Source: Rhizobium sp. NFR07 (GTDB lineage Bacteria > Pseudomonadota > Alphaproteobacteria > Rhizobiales > Rhizobiaceae). From it: DNA of 64,000 nucleotides. Below the pieces are notes generated by a model. That model was not told the DNA's origin. It saw only the letters and a program-made list of their open reading frames with translations, and searched no databases. Position numbers and translations under genes: made by a program. Below are positions 15,770 to 24,371 of this stretch, piece by piece; the stretch's first letter is position 1, and the number at the start of each line of letters is the position of its first letter. Location: contig NZ_FOKM01000020.1 in NCBI RefSeq assembly GCF_900111905.1, forward strand, positions 1-64,000, given 5' to 3'.

Positions 15770-17977
15770 ATGTTGCGACGCGAGTTACTGAAGACAGGCG
15801 CCTTCTGTGTTGCCTTCTCACTGGCATCAAAAAATAGACAAGCGTTCGCGAAATCCGCGACACCCGCCGATGCCGGGAACGCCGCCTTTTCGCCGAACGC
15901 GTTCATTCAAGTTCTGCCTGATGGCCAAGTTCGCCTAACGATTCCGAACGTTGAAATGGGCCAAGGTATCTACACAAGTGAAGCCGCAATCCTCGCCGAG
16001 GAAATGGATCTCGGCCTTGATCAGGTCATCGTCGATCATGCGCCGGCCTCTCCTGAACGCTATACCATGCCGCTGCAGGCAACCCAGCTCACCGGGGGAT
16101 CGACATCAATCCGCGGTTCGTGGGATGTTCTGCGGTCCGCCGGCGCAACAGCGCGTCTAATGCTCATAAACGCTGCAGCATCGCGTTGGAGCGTCAGGCC
16201 CGACAGTTGCGAAGCAAAGCGTGGCGTGATCACTCACATCGAATCTGGCCGGTCTTTAGACTACGCAATGCTCGTCGATGATGCGCAACGCCAAAGCGTT
16301 CCCGACGTCGTTCCACTGAAGGATCACCGCAGGTTTACGATCATCGGGAAACCATGGCAGCGCACGGACACGCGAGACAAGGTACTTGGAGCCACGCGGT
16401 TTGGCATCGACGCCCAGCCGCCGGGTCACAAATGCGCAGCTGTCATCATAAACCCGGTATGGCATGCAAGGCCGCGTTTGCAAAATGCTCCTCTTCCGGC
16501 CGGCGCCCACGAAATAGTCGCTCTCGACGACTGCCTCGCGGTCATTGCTGACGATTTCTGGACCGCAAGCGAAGTTGCGAGAACTTTGTCTGTCGAATGG
16601 GATTATGGACGTTGCACTCCATTCGATACCGCTCAGTTGCGCAAGGCGATGAACCATGCGGCCTCCAATGCGGAAGCGCTCACCGCGCGCCACGACGCTT
16701 CATGGTCCGGCAGGACGCCAGCAGAGTCTGCCGAGTATGAGTTTCCAGCCTTGGCGCATGCGGCGCTGGAACCGATGAATGCGACGGTGGCCTGCAGGAA
16801 AGACGAGCTTGAAATCTGGATCGGGACGCAAGCCCCTGGCAGGGTGCTCGATGCAGCCCATCGACTGACGGGCTTTCCGAAAGAGCGAATTCAGGTTCAC
16901 AATCACTACCTCGGCGGGGGCTTCGGGCGCCGCGTTGAAACCGACCAGGTTGAGCAGGCCATTCGAATAGCGATGAAGGTTGATTATCCCGTCAAGGTGA
17001 TTTGGTCCAGGGCGACTGACATCCGGCGTGACCTGCCTCGGCCGCCCTTCCTTGATCGGATTTCCGCCGCTCTTGATGATGACGGCTTCCCGATAGAGTG
17101 GACAGATCACATCACAGGATGTTCAATTTTCACTAGATTCGCGCCACAGTTCATGCGGGAGGATGGCGTCGATCCCGACACTGTAGATGGCGCAGACAAT
17201 CTACCCTACTCCATTCCGTCCGTGCACGTGCGATGGACGCCGTTCGATATGCCGGACGAAAGACCGATAGGCTGGTGGCGCGGAGTGGGACCAACACACA
17301 ATCTGTTCCGCGTCGAATGCTTCCTGGATGAGCTCGCCGATCATGCGGGCATCGACCCTTACCTGTACCGAGCTCGGCTTTTGCAGCACAGTCCGAGACT
17401 TCTGAAAGTGCTTCATCTTGCTGCTGAAAAAGCTGACTGGCACCGGCCGCTAGATCAAGGCTTTGGCCGGGGAATCGCTGTTGGCAAAGCATACGAGAGC
17501 TACGTATGTGCCGTCGTCGAAGTCGATGCCACTTCAACGTCGGAAATCCGTCTCACGCGTTGTGTCTGTGCAGTCGATTGCGGCGTCGTGATCAATCCAA
17601 ACACAATCGTAGCGCAGATAGAAGGGGGGCTGATTTTCGGCTGGACGGCCGCGTTGTGGGGCGAGCTCACATACGCAGCCGGTGCGGTGGAGCAGAGCAA
17701 TTTTCATGATTATCGTTTGATGCGGATGAACGAAGTTCCCTCAATCGCAGTGCATCTCGTGGAAAGCGATGAACACCCTAGCGGGGTTGGAGAACTGGGG
17801 ACGGCGATCGCCTCACCGGCGCTGGCCAATGCCGTTTTTAACGCCACCGGCTTCCGCTGCAGACGGCTTCCCCTAGTACCCGCAATCGCTGAGCATGTGC
17901 AATCCAACTCCGGCGGGCTCAAGCAGCGGTTGGATAATCTCGTGTCGTCGTTCACTCGACAGGGAGGAGAGCCATGA
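15770..17977 (+). CDS. Molybdopterin-binding catalytic subunit of a cytochrome-linked molybdenum hydroxylase (isoquinoline oxidoreductase beta-like)
   Basis: 735 residues. The N-terminus LRRELLKTGAFCVAFSLA looks like a twin-arginine export signal, as expected for the periplasmic branch of the xanthine oxidase family. Molybdopterin-contact regions are visible: VEMGQGIYTSEAAILAEEMD near residue 61, GGGFGRRVETDQVEQA near 380, WWRGVGPTHNLF near 500, and the catalytic Glu in SGVGELGTAIASPALANAV near 670. It is paired with the [2Fe-2S] subunit upstream and overlaps the cytochrome gene downstream (ATGA). The enzyme should hydroxylate an aldehyde or N-heterocycle. Two further enzymes of this type are in the window (nicAB and 49850-53241). 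Confidence 0.9.
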   Translation: MLRRELLKTGAFCVAFSLASKNRQAFAKSATPADAGNAAFSPNAFIQVLPDGQVRLTIPNVEMGQGIYTSEAAILAEEMDLGLDQVIVDHAPASPERYTMPLQATQLTGGSTSIRGSWDVLRSAGATARLMLINAAASRWSVRPDSCEAKRGVITHIESGRSLDYAMLVDDAQRQSVPDVVPLKDHRRFTIIGKPWQRTDTRDKVLGATRFGIDAQPPGHKCAAVIINPVWHARPRLQNAPLPAGAHEIVALDDCLAVIADDFWTASEVARTLSVEWDYGRCTPFDTAQLRKAMNHAASNAEALTARHDASWSGRTPAESAEYEFPALAHAALEPMNATVACRKDELEIWIGTQAPGRVLDAAHRLTGFPKERIQVHNHYLGGGFGRRVETDQVEQAIRIAMKVDYPVKVIWSRATDIRRDLPRPPFLDRISAALDDDGFPIEWTDHITGCSIFTRFAPQFMREDGVDPDTVDGADNLPYSIPSVHVRWTPFDMPDERPIGWWRGVGPTHNLFRVECFLDELADHAGIDPYLYRARLLQHSPRLLKVLHLAAEKADWHRPLDQGFGRGIAVGKAYESYVCAVVEVDATSTSEIRLTRCVCAVDCGVVINPNTIVAQIEGGLIFGWTAALWGELTYAAGAVEQSNFHDYRLMRMNEVPSIAVHLVESDEHPSGVGELGTAIASPALANAVFNATGFRCRRLPLVPAIAEHVQSNSGGLKQRLDNLVSSFTRQGGEP

Positions 17978-19272
17978 AATCTTTCACGAAAATCACGGCA
18001 TCCCTTTGTGTCGTCGCCGCGGTAGTTCCGATCGCCGTCGTAGCGAAGAATATGTTAAGTCGAGATCCAGAGATCTCTGCGCCTGACATTGCGCCTTCTT
18101 CTGAATTGATTGCAAGGGGAGAGTATCTTACGCGCCTGGCGGACTGCCAAGCTTGTCATCAAGTGAAAGGCGGTGAGCCGTTCACAGGCGGTCGCGCGTT
18201 CCAGCTTCCTTTTGGAACGTTGTACTCAACAAACATCACGCCCGACCCAGAGACTGGGATCGGAACGTGGAGCGATGATGACTTTGTAAGAGCCTTGCAT
18301 CGTGGAGTTCGGCCTAACGGTGAAAATCTCTACCCTGCTTTTCCCTACACATCATACACAGCAATCAGCCGGGACGACGCAGTAGCCATCAAGTCGTACC
18401 TATTCACGCTGAAGCCGGTTCAAGCTCCGGCGAAGAAAAATGAGCTCTTATTTCCCTTCAATCAGCGTTGGGGACTTGCTCTTTGGAACGGGTTCTTCTT
18501 GACCGACCGTCGTTTCAAGCCGGACCCCGCATTGTCGTCAAAAGTGAATCGGGGTGATTACGTTGCCAATGCACTTGGCCATTGCGGAGAGTGCCACACA
18601 CCCCGCACGCTGGCCTTTAATCTCAGCGATCGCATCTACGCCGGTGCAAGCCTGGAGGGCTGGAATGCCTACAACATCACGTCCCACAAAGAGTATGGGA
18701 TCGGTGCCTGGTCAGATGAAGAGCTTAAGAGATATTTACTGGAAGGCCATGCACCGGGGCGGGGAACAGCAACCGGACCAATGGGGGAAGTGGTCGAGTA
18801 CAGCCTTCGGCATCTGAAGGCAGACGACGCATCTGCACTGCTCTCTTACCTGCGCACGATACCTCCGCGACCAGAAGGTTTCGTCGCTAATGTAAAAGAG
18901 AGTTCTATGATGACCGCGGCATCAGGATCGCTACCAGTGGCAACCGACGTAATTGAGCCCGGCCAGCGCGTCTTCGAGCGCAATTGTGCGAGTTGCCATG
19001 GATGGAATGGTGGTGGGGTGCAGCAAAAGACGGCGGCGCTAAAAGGTCTACGAACGATTTACGATCCGTCAGCTGCGAACTTACTTCAGGTGATCCTTCA
19101 TGGAACCGAGTCATCCGCGTTGCCTGGGCGGTCCACTCCTATGCCGCCGTTTGCATCTCTGAGCGATGGTGAGATTGCTGATCTTGTGAATTTCATGCGC
19201 CGTTACGTCGGCTCCGGGGGAAAGAAAATTGGTGCAGGAGATGTCGCAGACGCCCGCGAATATCAGCATTGA
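17974..19272 (+). CDS. Triheme cytochrome c subunit of the molybdenum hydroxylase
   Basis: 432 residues with an N-terminal membrane anchor or signal (residues 8-25) and three CXXCH heme sites: CQACH near residue 58, CGECH near 207 and CASCH near 338, each with a distal Met candidate. This is the layout of cytochrome subunits of periplasmic alcohol and aldehyde dehydrogenases. It overlaps the catalytic subunit by four bases, so it is the electron acceptor that passes electrons to the respiratory chain. A hairpin about 110 bases beyond the stop may end the operon. Confidence 0.92.
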   Translation: MKSFTKITASLCVVAAVVPIAVVAKNMLSRDPEISAPDIAPSSELIARGEYLTRLADCQACHQVKGGEPFTGGRAFQLPFGTLYSTNITPDPETGIGTWSDDDFVRALHRGVRPNGENLYPAFPYTSYTAISRDDAVAIKSYLFTLKPVQAPAKKNELLFPFNQRWGLALWNGFFLTDRRFKPDPALSSKVNRGDYVANALGHCGECHTPRTLAFNLSDRIYAGASLEGWNAYNITSHKEYGIGAWSDEELKRYLLEGHAPGRGTATGPMGEVVEYSLRHLKADDASALLSYLRTIPPRPEGFVANVKESSMMTAASGSLPVATDVIEPGQRVFERNCASCHGWNGGGVQQKTAALKGLRTIYDPSAANLLQVILHGTESSALPGRSTPMPPFASLSDGEIADLVNFMRRYVGSGGKKIGAGDVADAREYQH

Positions 19273-19384
19273 TGATGGTGAACAATACCGGAACTGCGCC
19301 CGCAGGATCGTGAGACTTTCTCTTCGCTAGCCGCTGCACGAAAAGAGATTACTGTAGTTCTCTTGCTTGATGCCAAGATCGGCG

Positions 19385-19407
19385 CCATCCCGATTATATC
19401 GGGATGG
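19385..19407. terminator. Hairpin between convergent genes, probable terminator
   Basis: CCATCCCGAT-tat-ATCGGGATGG, a perfect 10-base stem with a three-base loop, followed on the plus strand by TTTAAC only. It lies between the cytochrome gene (plus) and the SulP gene (minus), the usual place for a shared terminator. The T run is short, so the call is moderate. Confidence 0.6.
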
Positions 19408-19437
19408 TTTAACGATCCAAAGTGACTGCGACCTCCT

Positions 19438-20976
19438 TCATGCGCTAGGCGCGTTGCGCGCCTCGTTTTGATAGCGCCTGAACATTGAGATGATCCGTGG
19501 ATGCGTCCCGTCGCGTACATTGGCGACGATCTCAACCAGGCGGCCCGTTCGACTTTCGCGCTTCACCCAGTCGCTGATCGTTTCTGCGCAAGTATGGTCG
19601 AGGTAGCCCAGATCTCGTCCAGCAAGCCTGATGTTGCGGTTTGCCGGTAAACCTTCCAGAGCAGTTAACAGAGCCGGCACATCCTTGCACGTTGCCGAAC
19701 CGCCAAGCCGAACGGAAATGGTTTCTCCTTCTTCCGCGCTGTCGATTCGGAGCCTGTTGCGCAGATAGGGCAGCACTTCCATCAAGGAGAGTGCGAAGCC
19801 GAGACCGACTCCAACAAGGAGGTCCTGAGTTACCACTAAAGTCACCGTGACCAGCCAAATTGCCACAGGAAGCCAACCATGATGATCAAAGAGATGGCGC
19901 ACGTGGTGCAGGCTGACCAGACGCCAACCGGTCACGAGCAAAACCGCTGCAAGCGCAGTTAGCGGTACCAGGCCGAGGAGCTGGGGCAAAAGCGCGACAA
20001 GCGCCAGCACCCAGACGCCGTGCATGATCGCCGACGCCCGCGTCTTTGCTCCCGCCTGGATGTTCGCCGACGAGCGGACGATAACACCTGTGATCGGCAA
20101 AGCGCCCAGCATCCCGCAAATACCGTTGCCCAAGCCCTGCGCGAATAACTCCTTGTTGAAGCGCGTACGAGGCCCCTCATGCATCCGGTCGACCGCGGCA
20201 GCTGACAGAAGCGTTTCTGCACTGGCGATAACTGCGATCACCAACACGGTGGCAAAAATGCCCGGCTCTGCCAGCCGTAGAAAATCAGCGACAGCCGGCG
20301 TGGAAATTCCTTCTGCAAGCGATGCCGGAAGTGTGACGCGAGCAATGGGCAGGTTCAGTGCAGCTGTGACGATTGTTCCGAAGGCGACGCCGATAAGAGC
20401 TCCGGGAAGAAGTCTTAGCGAGGCTGGCCGAAACTTCTCCCAAGCGACCATTGCGACAAGTGATGCAAGTCCAACTACCAGGGCCAGCGCCTGGTCGGTA
20501 ATGCCGTTGCTCCAAAGGTTACCCACGCTGTCATTGATGGCCATGACATTTTCGATGCCTCCGGCAGCTGGTTTGGCATCCATTAGCACGTGAGCCTGGC
20601 CAAGGATGATCAGGATGCCGATCCCCGCCAGCATGCCATGAACCACGGCGGGAGAGATTGCTCGGAACCACGAGCCGATTTTGAGGAAGCCGGCAAGGAC
20701 CTGCAATGCACCGGCCGCGACAAGAACAGGCCCAAGCGCTGCCACGCCATACTGCTCCACAAAACCAAATACGATCACGGCCAGGCCGGCGGCGGGCCCT
20801 GAAACCTGCAACGGGGAGCCGGCCAAGGAGCCGACGACGATCCCGCCAACGATGCCTGAGACAAGGCCCATCGCAACTGGCACCCCGGAGGCAATTGCGA
20901 TGCCGAGGCAAAGGGGAATGGCAACGAGAAACACGACGATAGAAGCCGCAACGTCAGTGAGAGTGATAACTTTCAT
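19438..20976 (-). CDS. SulP-family anion transporter with STAS domain
   Basis: 512 residues from the ATG at 20976, which has GGAG 7 bases upstream (an in-frame codon six residues earlier is less likely). About ten or more membrane segments, SulP core motifs (GLVSGIVGGIVVGSLAGSPLQVSGPAAGLAV near residue 40) and a C-terminal STAS domain from about residue 400. It is downstream of a beta-carbonic anhydrase gene with a four-base gap. SulP proteins carry sulfate, bicarbonate or other anions; the carbonic anhydrase partner favours bicarbonate here. Inner membrane. Confidence 0.88.
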   Translation of the reverse strand: MKVITLTDVAASIVVFLVAIPLCLGIAIASGVPVAMGLVSGIVGGIVVGSLAGSPLQVSGPAAGLAVIVFGFVEQYGVAALGPVLVAAGALQVLAGFLKIGSWFRAISPAVVHGMLAGIGILIILGQAHVLMDAKPAAGGIENVMAINDSVGNLWSNGITDQALALVVGLASLVAMVAWEKFRPASLRLLPGALIGVAFGTIVTAALNLPIARVTLPASLAEGISTPAVADFLRLAEPGIFATVLVIAVIASAETLLSAAAVDRMHEGPRTRFNKELFAQGLGNGICGMLGALPITGVIVRSSANIQAGAKTRASAIMHGVWVLALVALLPQLLGLVPLTALAAVLLVTGWRLVSLHHVRHLFDHHGWLPVAIWLVTVTLVVTQDLLVGVGLGFALSLMEVLPYLRNRLRIDSAEEGETISVRLGGSATCKDVPALLTALEGLPANRNIRLAGRDLGYLDHTCAETISDWVKRESRTGRLVEIVANVRDGTHPRIISMFRRYQNEARNAPSA

Positions 20977-20980
20977 AGGT

Positions 20981-21682
20981 TTACTCCGCTGCAATTGCGT
21001 TTACGGATGGAACTACCTGCGCCACTCCGCGGCCAGAGACGGCAACCGGGAGCGGTTGGCCATCTTCGATCTCGGTAAACCGGCTTGAGACCCCGTCATA
21101 GACAAGGATGCTTCCGGTCTCGATATCAAAGAACCATCCGTGCAAGCTGACCTCGTTGCTGGCAAGCTTTGCCGCCACAGAAGGATGAGTGCGCAGATGA
21201 TCGAGCTGCACGACGACATTCTCCATGGCAACAGCGCGAATACGGTCTTTCTCGGGGAGATCAGGCGGATATGCCTCGCAGACGATGGAGTGGGCAGCGT
21301 GGCTATGCTTGAGCCAGGCCGCAACGTTCGGCATTGGGCCGAGCAGTTCCGGATGGCAAAGACCCTTCATCGCCCCGCAGTCCGAATGGCCGCAAACGAT
21401 GACATCGCTGACGCCCAGCGCCACAACGGCATATTCGATGGCCGAGGAAACTCCGCCGTTAGCAGTCTGGAATGGTGGCACGATATTGCCGGCATTGCGG
21501 CAGACGAAAAGCTCGCCCGGACCCGACTGTGTGATTGTCTCGGGCATAACGCGGCTGTCGGCACAAGAAATCATGAGAGCTTGAGGCCGCTGACCCTCAT
21601 GTGCCAGTTTGCGATAGAGTGCGGAGTGTTCCGGGAAAACCGAGCCTCGAAACTGCGAGATGCCTTTAGATAGATTTGCCAT
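20981..21682 (-). CDS. Beta-class carbonic anhydrase
   Basis: 233 residues with the zinc ligands of the family: Cys in ISCADSRV near residue 40 (with the Asp-Arg dyad), and His-x-x-Cys in VCGHSDCGAMKG near residue 100. It interconverts carbon dioxide and bicarbonate in the cytosol. The gene comes first in a two-gene unit with the SulP transporter; such pairs are thought to couple bicarbonate uptake and hydration. The start gives the normal N-terminus, about 200 residues being common for this class. Confidence 0.92.
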   Translation of the reverse strand: MANLSKGISQFRGSVFPEHSALYRKLAHEGQRPQALMISCADSRVMPETITQSGPGELFVCRNAGNIVPPFQTANGGVSSAIEYAVVALGVSDVIVCGHSDCGAMKGLCHPELLGPMPNVAAWLKHSHAAHSIVCEAYPPDLPEKDRIRAVAMENVVVQLDHLRTHPSVAAKLASNEVSLHGWFFDIETGSILVYDGVSSRFTEIEDGQPLPVAVSGRGVAQVVPSVNAIAAE

Positions 21683-22416
21683 TTTTCAAACCCTTGTTCC
21701 TGCCGGCTGATGGCGACGTCACACCGGCTCGTTGCTGGATGCGAGTTACTTCGCATCTGCGAGATCAACAGCGATGAATGAGAAAAATAGGGCACGACTA
21801 CAGTTTTCTTTTTCGCCTGAATCACAATCATGAGAGGTGTTCGTGTGGTCGCGTCTGAACGTCATTGCATGCGCAAAGTGGCTTACAGGCTATCGCAGCT
21901 AGCCTGCCTAATGGATTGATTAGCAGTTGGTAATCGTGACGGTATCGGTGCGCAACAGTTCGCCCGCGCGCCTATGCTCGCACCGACTCCCGAACGAAGC
22001 GGGAATCTGCGATAGCAACCCAAACGAGTATAATGCAATGCAACATTGGGCCAGTCGGCTTGTCTTCGTTTTTTGCTTTGACTGGGTGCAGAAGGTAAAA
22101 ATTTTGCTTGAGGGTCAGCGTGTACCGCCCTCCGTCGCAATGGTTGCCTACTATCTTTTCGGATGGCTAGAGCAGAAACTTCGCGCGGCGCTCAATCGGC
22201 AACCTCTCGAATAACAACATGCCTCTTATTGAGGCGAGGCGACATGCCTGAAGATGCAAAAATCTTGCCCGATTCTCTAAGAAGAGCGACAATAGCGATC
22301 CATAAGTCGCCGGGGAAGAGAGTTGGCGGACATCTTAAGTGACCTGATGGGGCGCGTTGCAGCTCATGCGTTCGTCCACTACCGCTTCGATTAGCTGATG
22401 CTCTCGGTTCACCTGT
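21683..22416. other. About 730 bases without a supported gene
   Basis: Several open frames of 85-95 codons cross here on both strands, but none has a ribosome binding site together with family resemblance, and they overlap each other. The right part of the carbonic anhydrase leader (21683-21800) should hold its promoter. I see no clear repeat. Confidence 0.4.
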
Positions 22417-22554
22417 TCAGGCGACCAGGAAGTTCAGCGTCAGGCCCGTTCCGATAGCGGCGGCTAGGAGAAAGGCGTCGGTCAGGAGAGTTCGGACAAT
22501 GCTGTTGCGCTCCGGTTGCAAGCGGCTCAGGTAGTCCTCTCGGAAATCATCCAT
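22417..22554 (-). CDS. 45-residue membrane peptide
   Basis: A short gene with good signals: AAGGAAACCCTT immediately before the ATG at 22554, and a protein MDDFREDYLSRLQPERNSIV followed by one hydrophobic helix (FLLAAAIGTGLTLNFLVA) ending at the stop. The charged cytoplasmic N-terminus and single C-terminal membrane span are typical of small regulatory membrane proteins. No family recognised. It has no close partner. Confidence 0.55.
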   Translation of the reverse strand: MDDFREDYLSRLQPERNSIVRTLLTDAFLLAAAIGTGLTLNFLVA

Positions 22555-22619
22555 AAGGGTTTCCTTTCAAGTTTCAGATCAATAACGAAGCGATGGCGGT
22601 TGGTGTTAATCGCTCCGTT

Positions 22620-22889
22620 TCAACAGACGGAACTTACCTTGAGGGCGTCGCACAAGTTTCTCAGTGTTGGGTCAAAACTGTAACCAAGTGTAGCAGTGAG
22701 GCGGTCGGCCGAGACAAAGTCCATGTCGATTCCACGAGCTTTGGCTGGCTTCCCATGTAACGACCTGTCGGCAACCAATTCACCGAACTTGTAAAAGATC
22801 CCGCCCGGTTCGAAACGAAAGATACAAGTGCCTACCGCCGGCCATTTCGAAAGCGGATACTCCGGAGGCATGATGGCTAGGGATATCAT
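22620..22889 (-). CDS. Hypothetical protein, weakly supported
   Basis: 89 codons opening MISLAIMPPEYPLSKWPAVG with protein-like composition and no low-complexity bias. No family, membrane segment or ribosome binding site is clear. It lies at the edge of a zone of decayed genes, so it may itself be a fragment of a larger lost gene. Kept only as a possibility. Confidence 0.25.
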   Translation of the reverse strand: MISLAIMPPEYPLSKWPAVGTCIFRFEPGGIFYKFGELVADRSLHGKPAKARGIDMDFVSADRLTATLGYSFDPTLRNLCDALKVSSVC

Positions 22890-23120
22890 CTCACTTCAAA
22901 ACCGGTCTCAAGTGCAAGGCGGCTCGTATCCGGAATAGCCCCATCCCTGCTATCAGATAAAGCCTTAACCAAGCGGCGCACGGTCATGCCAAGTTTCGAT
23001 CGCGAAAGCACATGACAGCGAATGGAACAGGGAGCAATGTGGCGCGGGTCGAAGCCGCCGTGCGGCAGCGTAAGACTTGCGTGCCATCCCGATTGCTGTC
23101 TGCTCGACGGTGGCGATCGA

Positions 23121-23473
23121 TTATTGGCTCCAGAATGTGTTCAACGCCCTTGCCATCTCATCGGGTCGCTGGATACCAATGTCGTGCGTCGAGCAGAACT
23201 ACCTCGCGCGCCCGGATGTGACCCCGCCAATTCCGGCGGAACCGGCCGGTCCTTTAGGCCTTGAAGGATCAGCGTCGGTGCCGTAATGTTGGTGAGGCCC
23301 GGCTGCCATTCTCGACCGACATTCAGCGCCAAGCGGTAGAGCCGCAGGATACAATCGCCCATGCGGTCGTCCACGTCTGCGACGATCCGGTTGGCGTCGG
23401 CCGATGACGATCCGTCCTCAAGCAGACGTGTCCTCATCGCGGCCCTCCTTAACGTTACCAGCAGCGAGATCAC
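23121..23473 (-). pseudogene. Alpha/beta hydrolase, C-terminal remnant
   Basis: The minus strand reads REWQPGLTNITAPTLILQGLKD, the strand before the acid residue of an alpha/beta hydrolase, then in shifted frames a VVLLDARHWYPATR segment and a final DEMARALNTFWSQ helix ending at the TAA at 23121. The histidine of the triad is in the ARHW segment. At least two frameshifts separate the pieces and the N-terminal two thirds is absent. A dead fragment. Confidence 0.65.
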
Positions 23474-23555
23474 AAATAACAGTTAGGTTACTTCGACGCA
23501 GCCGCGTTACGAGACCACCTCCTGCACCGGAGTGCGGGCAGTACCCACCTTTCGC

Positions 23556-23825
23556 AGGGGGCAATAACGGCTCGTAACGGTGACGGCACATGCCGGCTGC
23601 GTGGATAATAGAGCGCCAGCCCCGGTGTCGCCGGGCACCACTCGTCAAGCACAGTTACCAGCTGGCCGGACTCCATAGCGCTCGTAGTCGATCAGGTCGA
23701 GGCGGGCGATTTCATCAGGGCGGATGGCGACGGGGTCGATCCTGTGTTTCTCGATGAAACCCGGCGAGGCCACGGGGATCAGTTCTTCCTTCATCAACAG
23801 CGTCAGATTCCAGCGGGGGCCTCTA
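23556..23825 (-). pseudogene. LysR-type regulator, C-terminal remnant
   Basis: Two frames carry successive pieces of a LysR ligand domain: KEELIPVASPGFIEKHRID and RLDLIDYERYG near 23680-23800, then VLDEWCPATPGLALYYP and SPLRAVIA near 23560-23645. These are the usual final strands and helix of GcvA/LysR proteins. The DNA-binding part is missing; upstream sequence instead belongs to an IS110 fragment, so insertion probably broke the gene. Confidence 0.65.
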
Positions 23826-23970
23826 CAATGTGGCTCTCGATCCAAGCTTCCTTGCTGAGCACTCGTCCCAGCCAGAAGCCGTCCAGTCCGGCCTCCTGGA
23901 TCACTACCAGTGGGTAAAGTATGTTCTTTCGCCGAGCTTCCTGACGAAGCGCTGCAAAGCATGCGAACAA
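23811..23970 (-). pseudogene. IS110-family transposase fragment
   Basis: The minus-strand frame contains VVIQEAGLDGFWLGRVLSKE and WIESHIVEAPA, which match the N-terminal RuvC-like part of IS110 transposases (the QEAGLDGFW...ESHVVDPAS region). Both ends are lost; the fragment runs straight into LysR-like sequence on one side and an IS481 fragment on the other. Confidence 0.65.
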
Positions 23971-24019
23971 GCCGGCAATATCCCCTCCATTAACGGAGTG
24001 GCGGGACATCTTCTCGCTG

Positions 24020-24217
24020 CTTGGCATAGCGTACCGGATGCCGGGATCGATCCGTCAGCGCCTCCAGCCCGTCGTCCCTGTAGCGATTGAAGATATTGTA
24101 GCCGGTCTTGCGCGAGATGCCGAAATCCCGGCCAACCTCGCTCATCCCCCCGCCCTCCAGAAGCCGGGCGACAAAGCGTAGACGTTCCTCCATGACCGAA
24201 GTCTCTCTCCACGGCAT
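24020..24217 (-). pseudogene. IS481-family transposase fragment
   Basis: Reads MPWRETSVMEERLRFVARLL then VGRDFGISRKTGYNIFNRY and GLEALTDRSRHPVRYA, the standard helix-turn-helix opening of IS481 transposases. Coding stops matching after about 65 residues and the catalytic domain is absent. The 150 bases between this and the end of nicB hold no gene. Confidence 0.8.
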
Positions 24218-24371
24218 CAACACCTCCCGCAAAGCGAAAAGAGTTACCCATGTCTCCGGTACGAAACGTCACCTATCTCTCAAGTCGGACAAACTCCCTA
24301 GTGACGTGCTTTTTGGTGTTGACCTGCCACTGAACTTTCATCCGGTGGCCGCCCGGTCCGAACCCTCGCTC

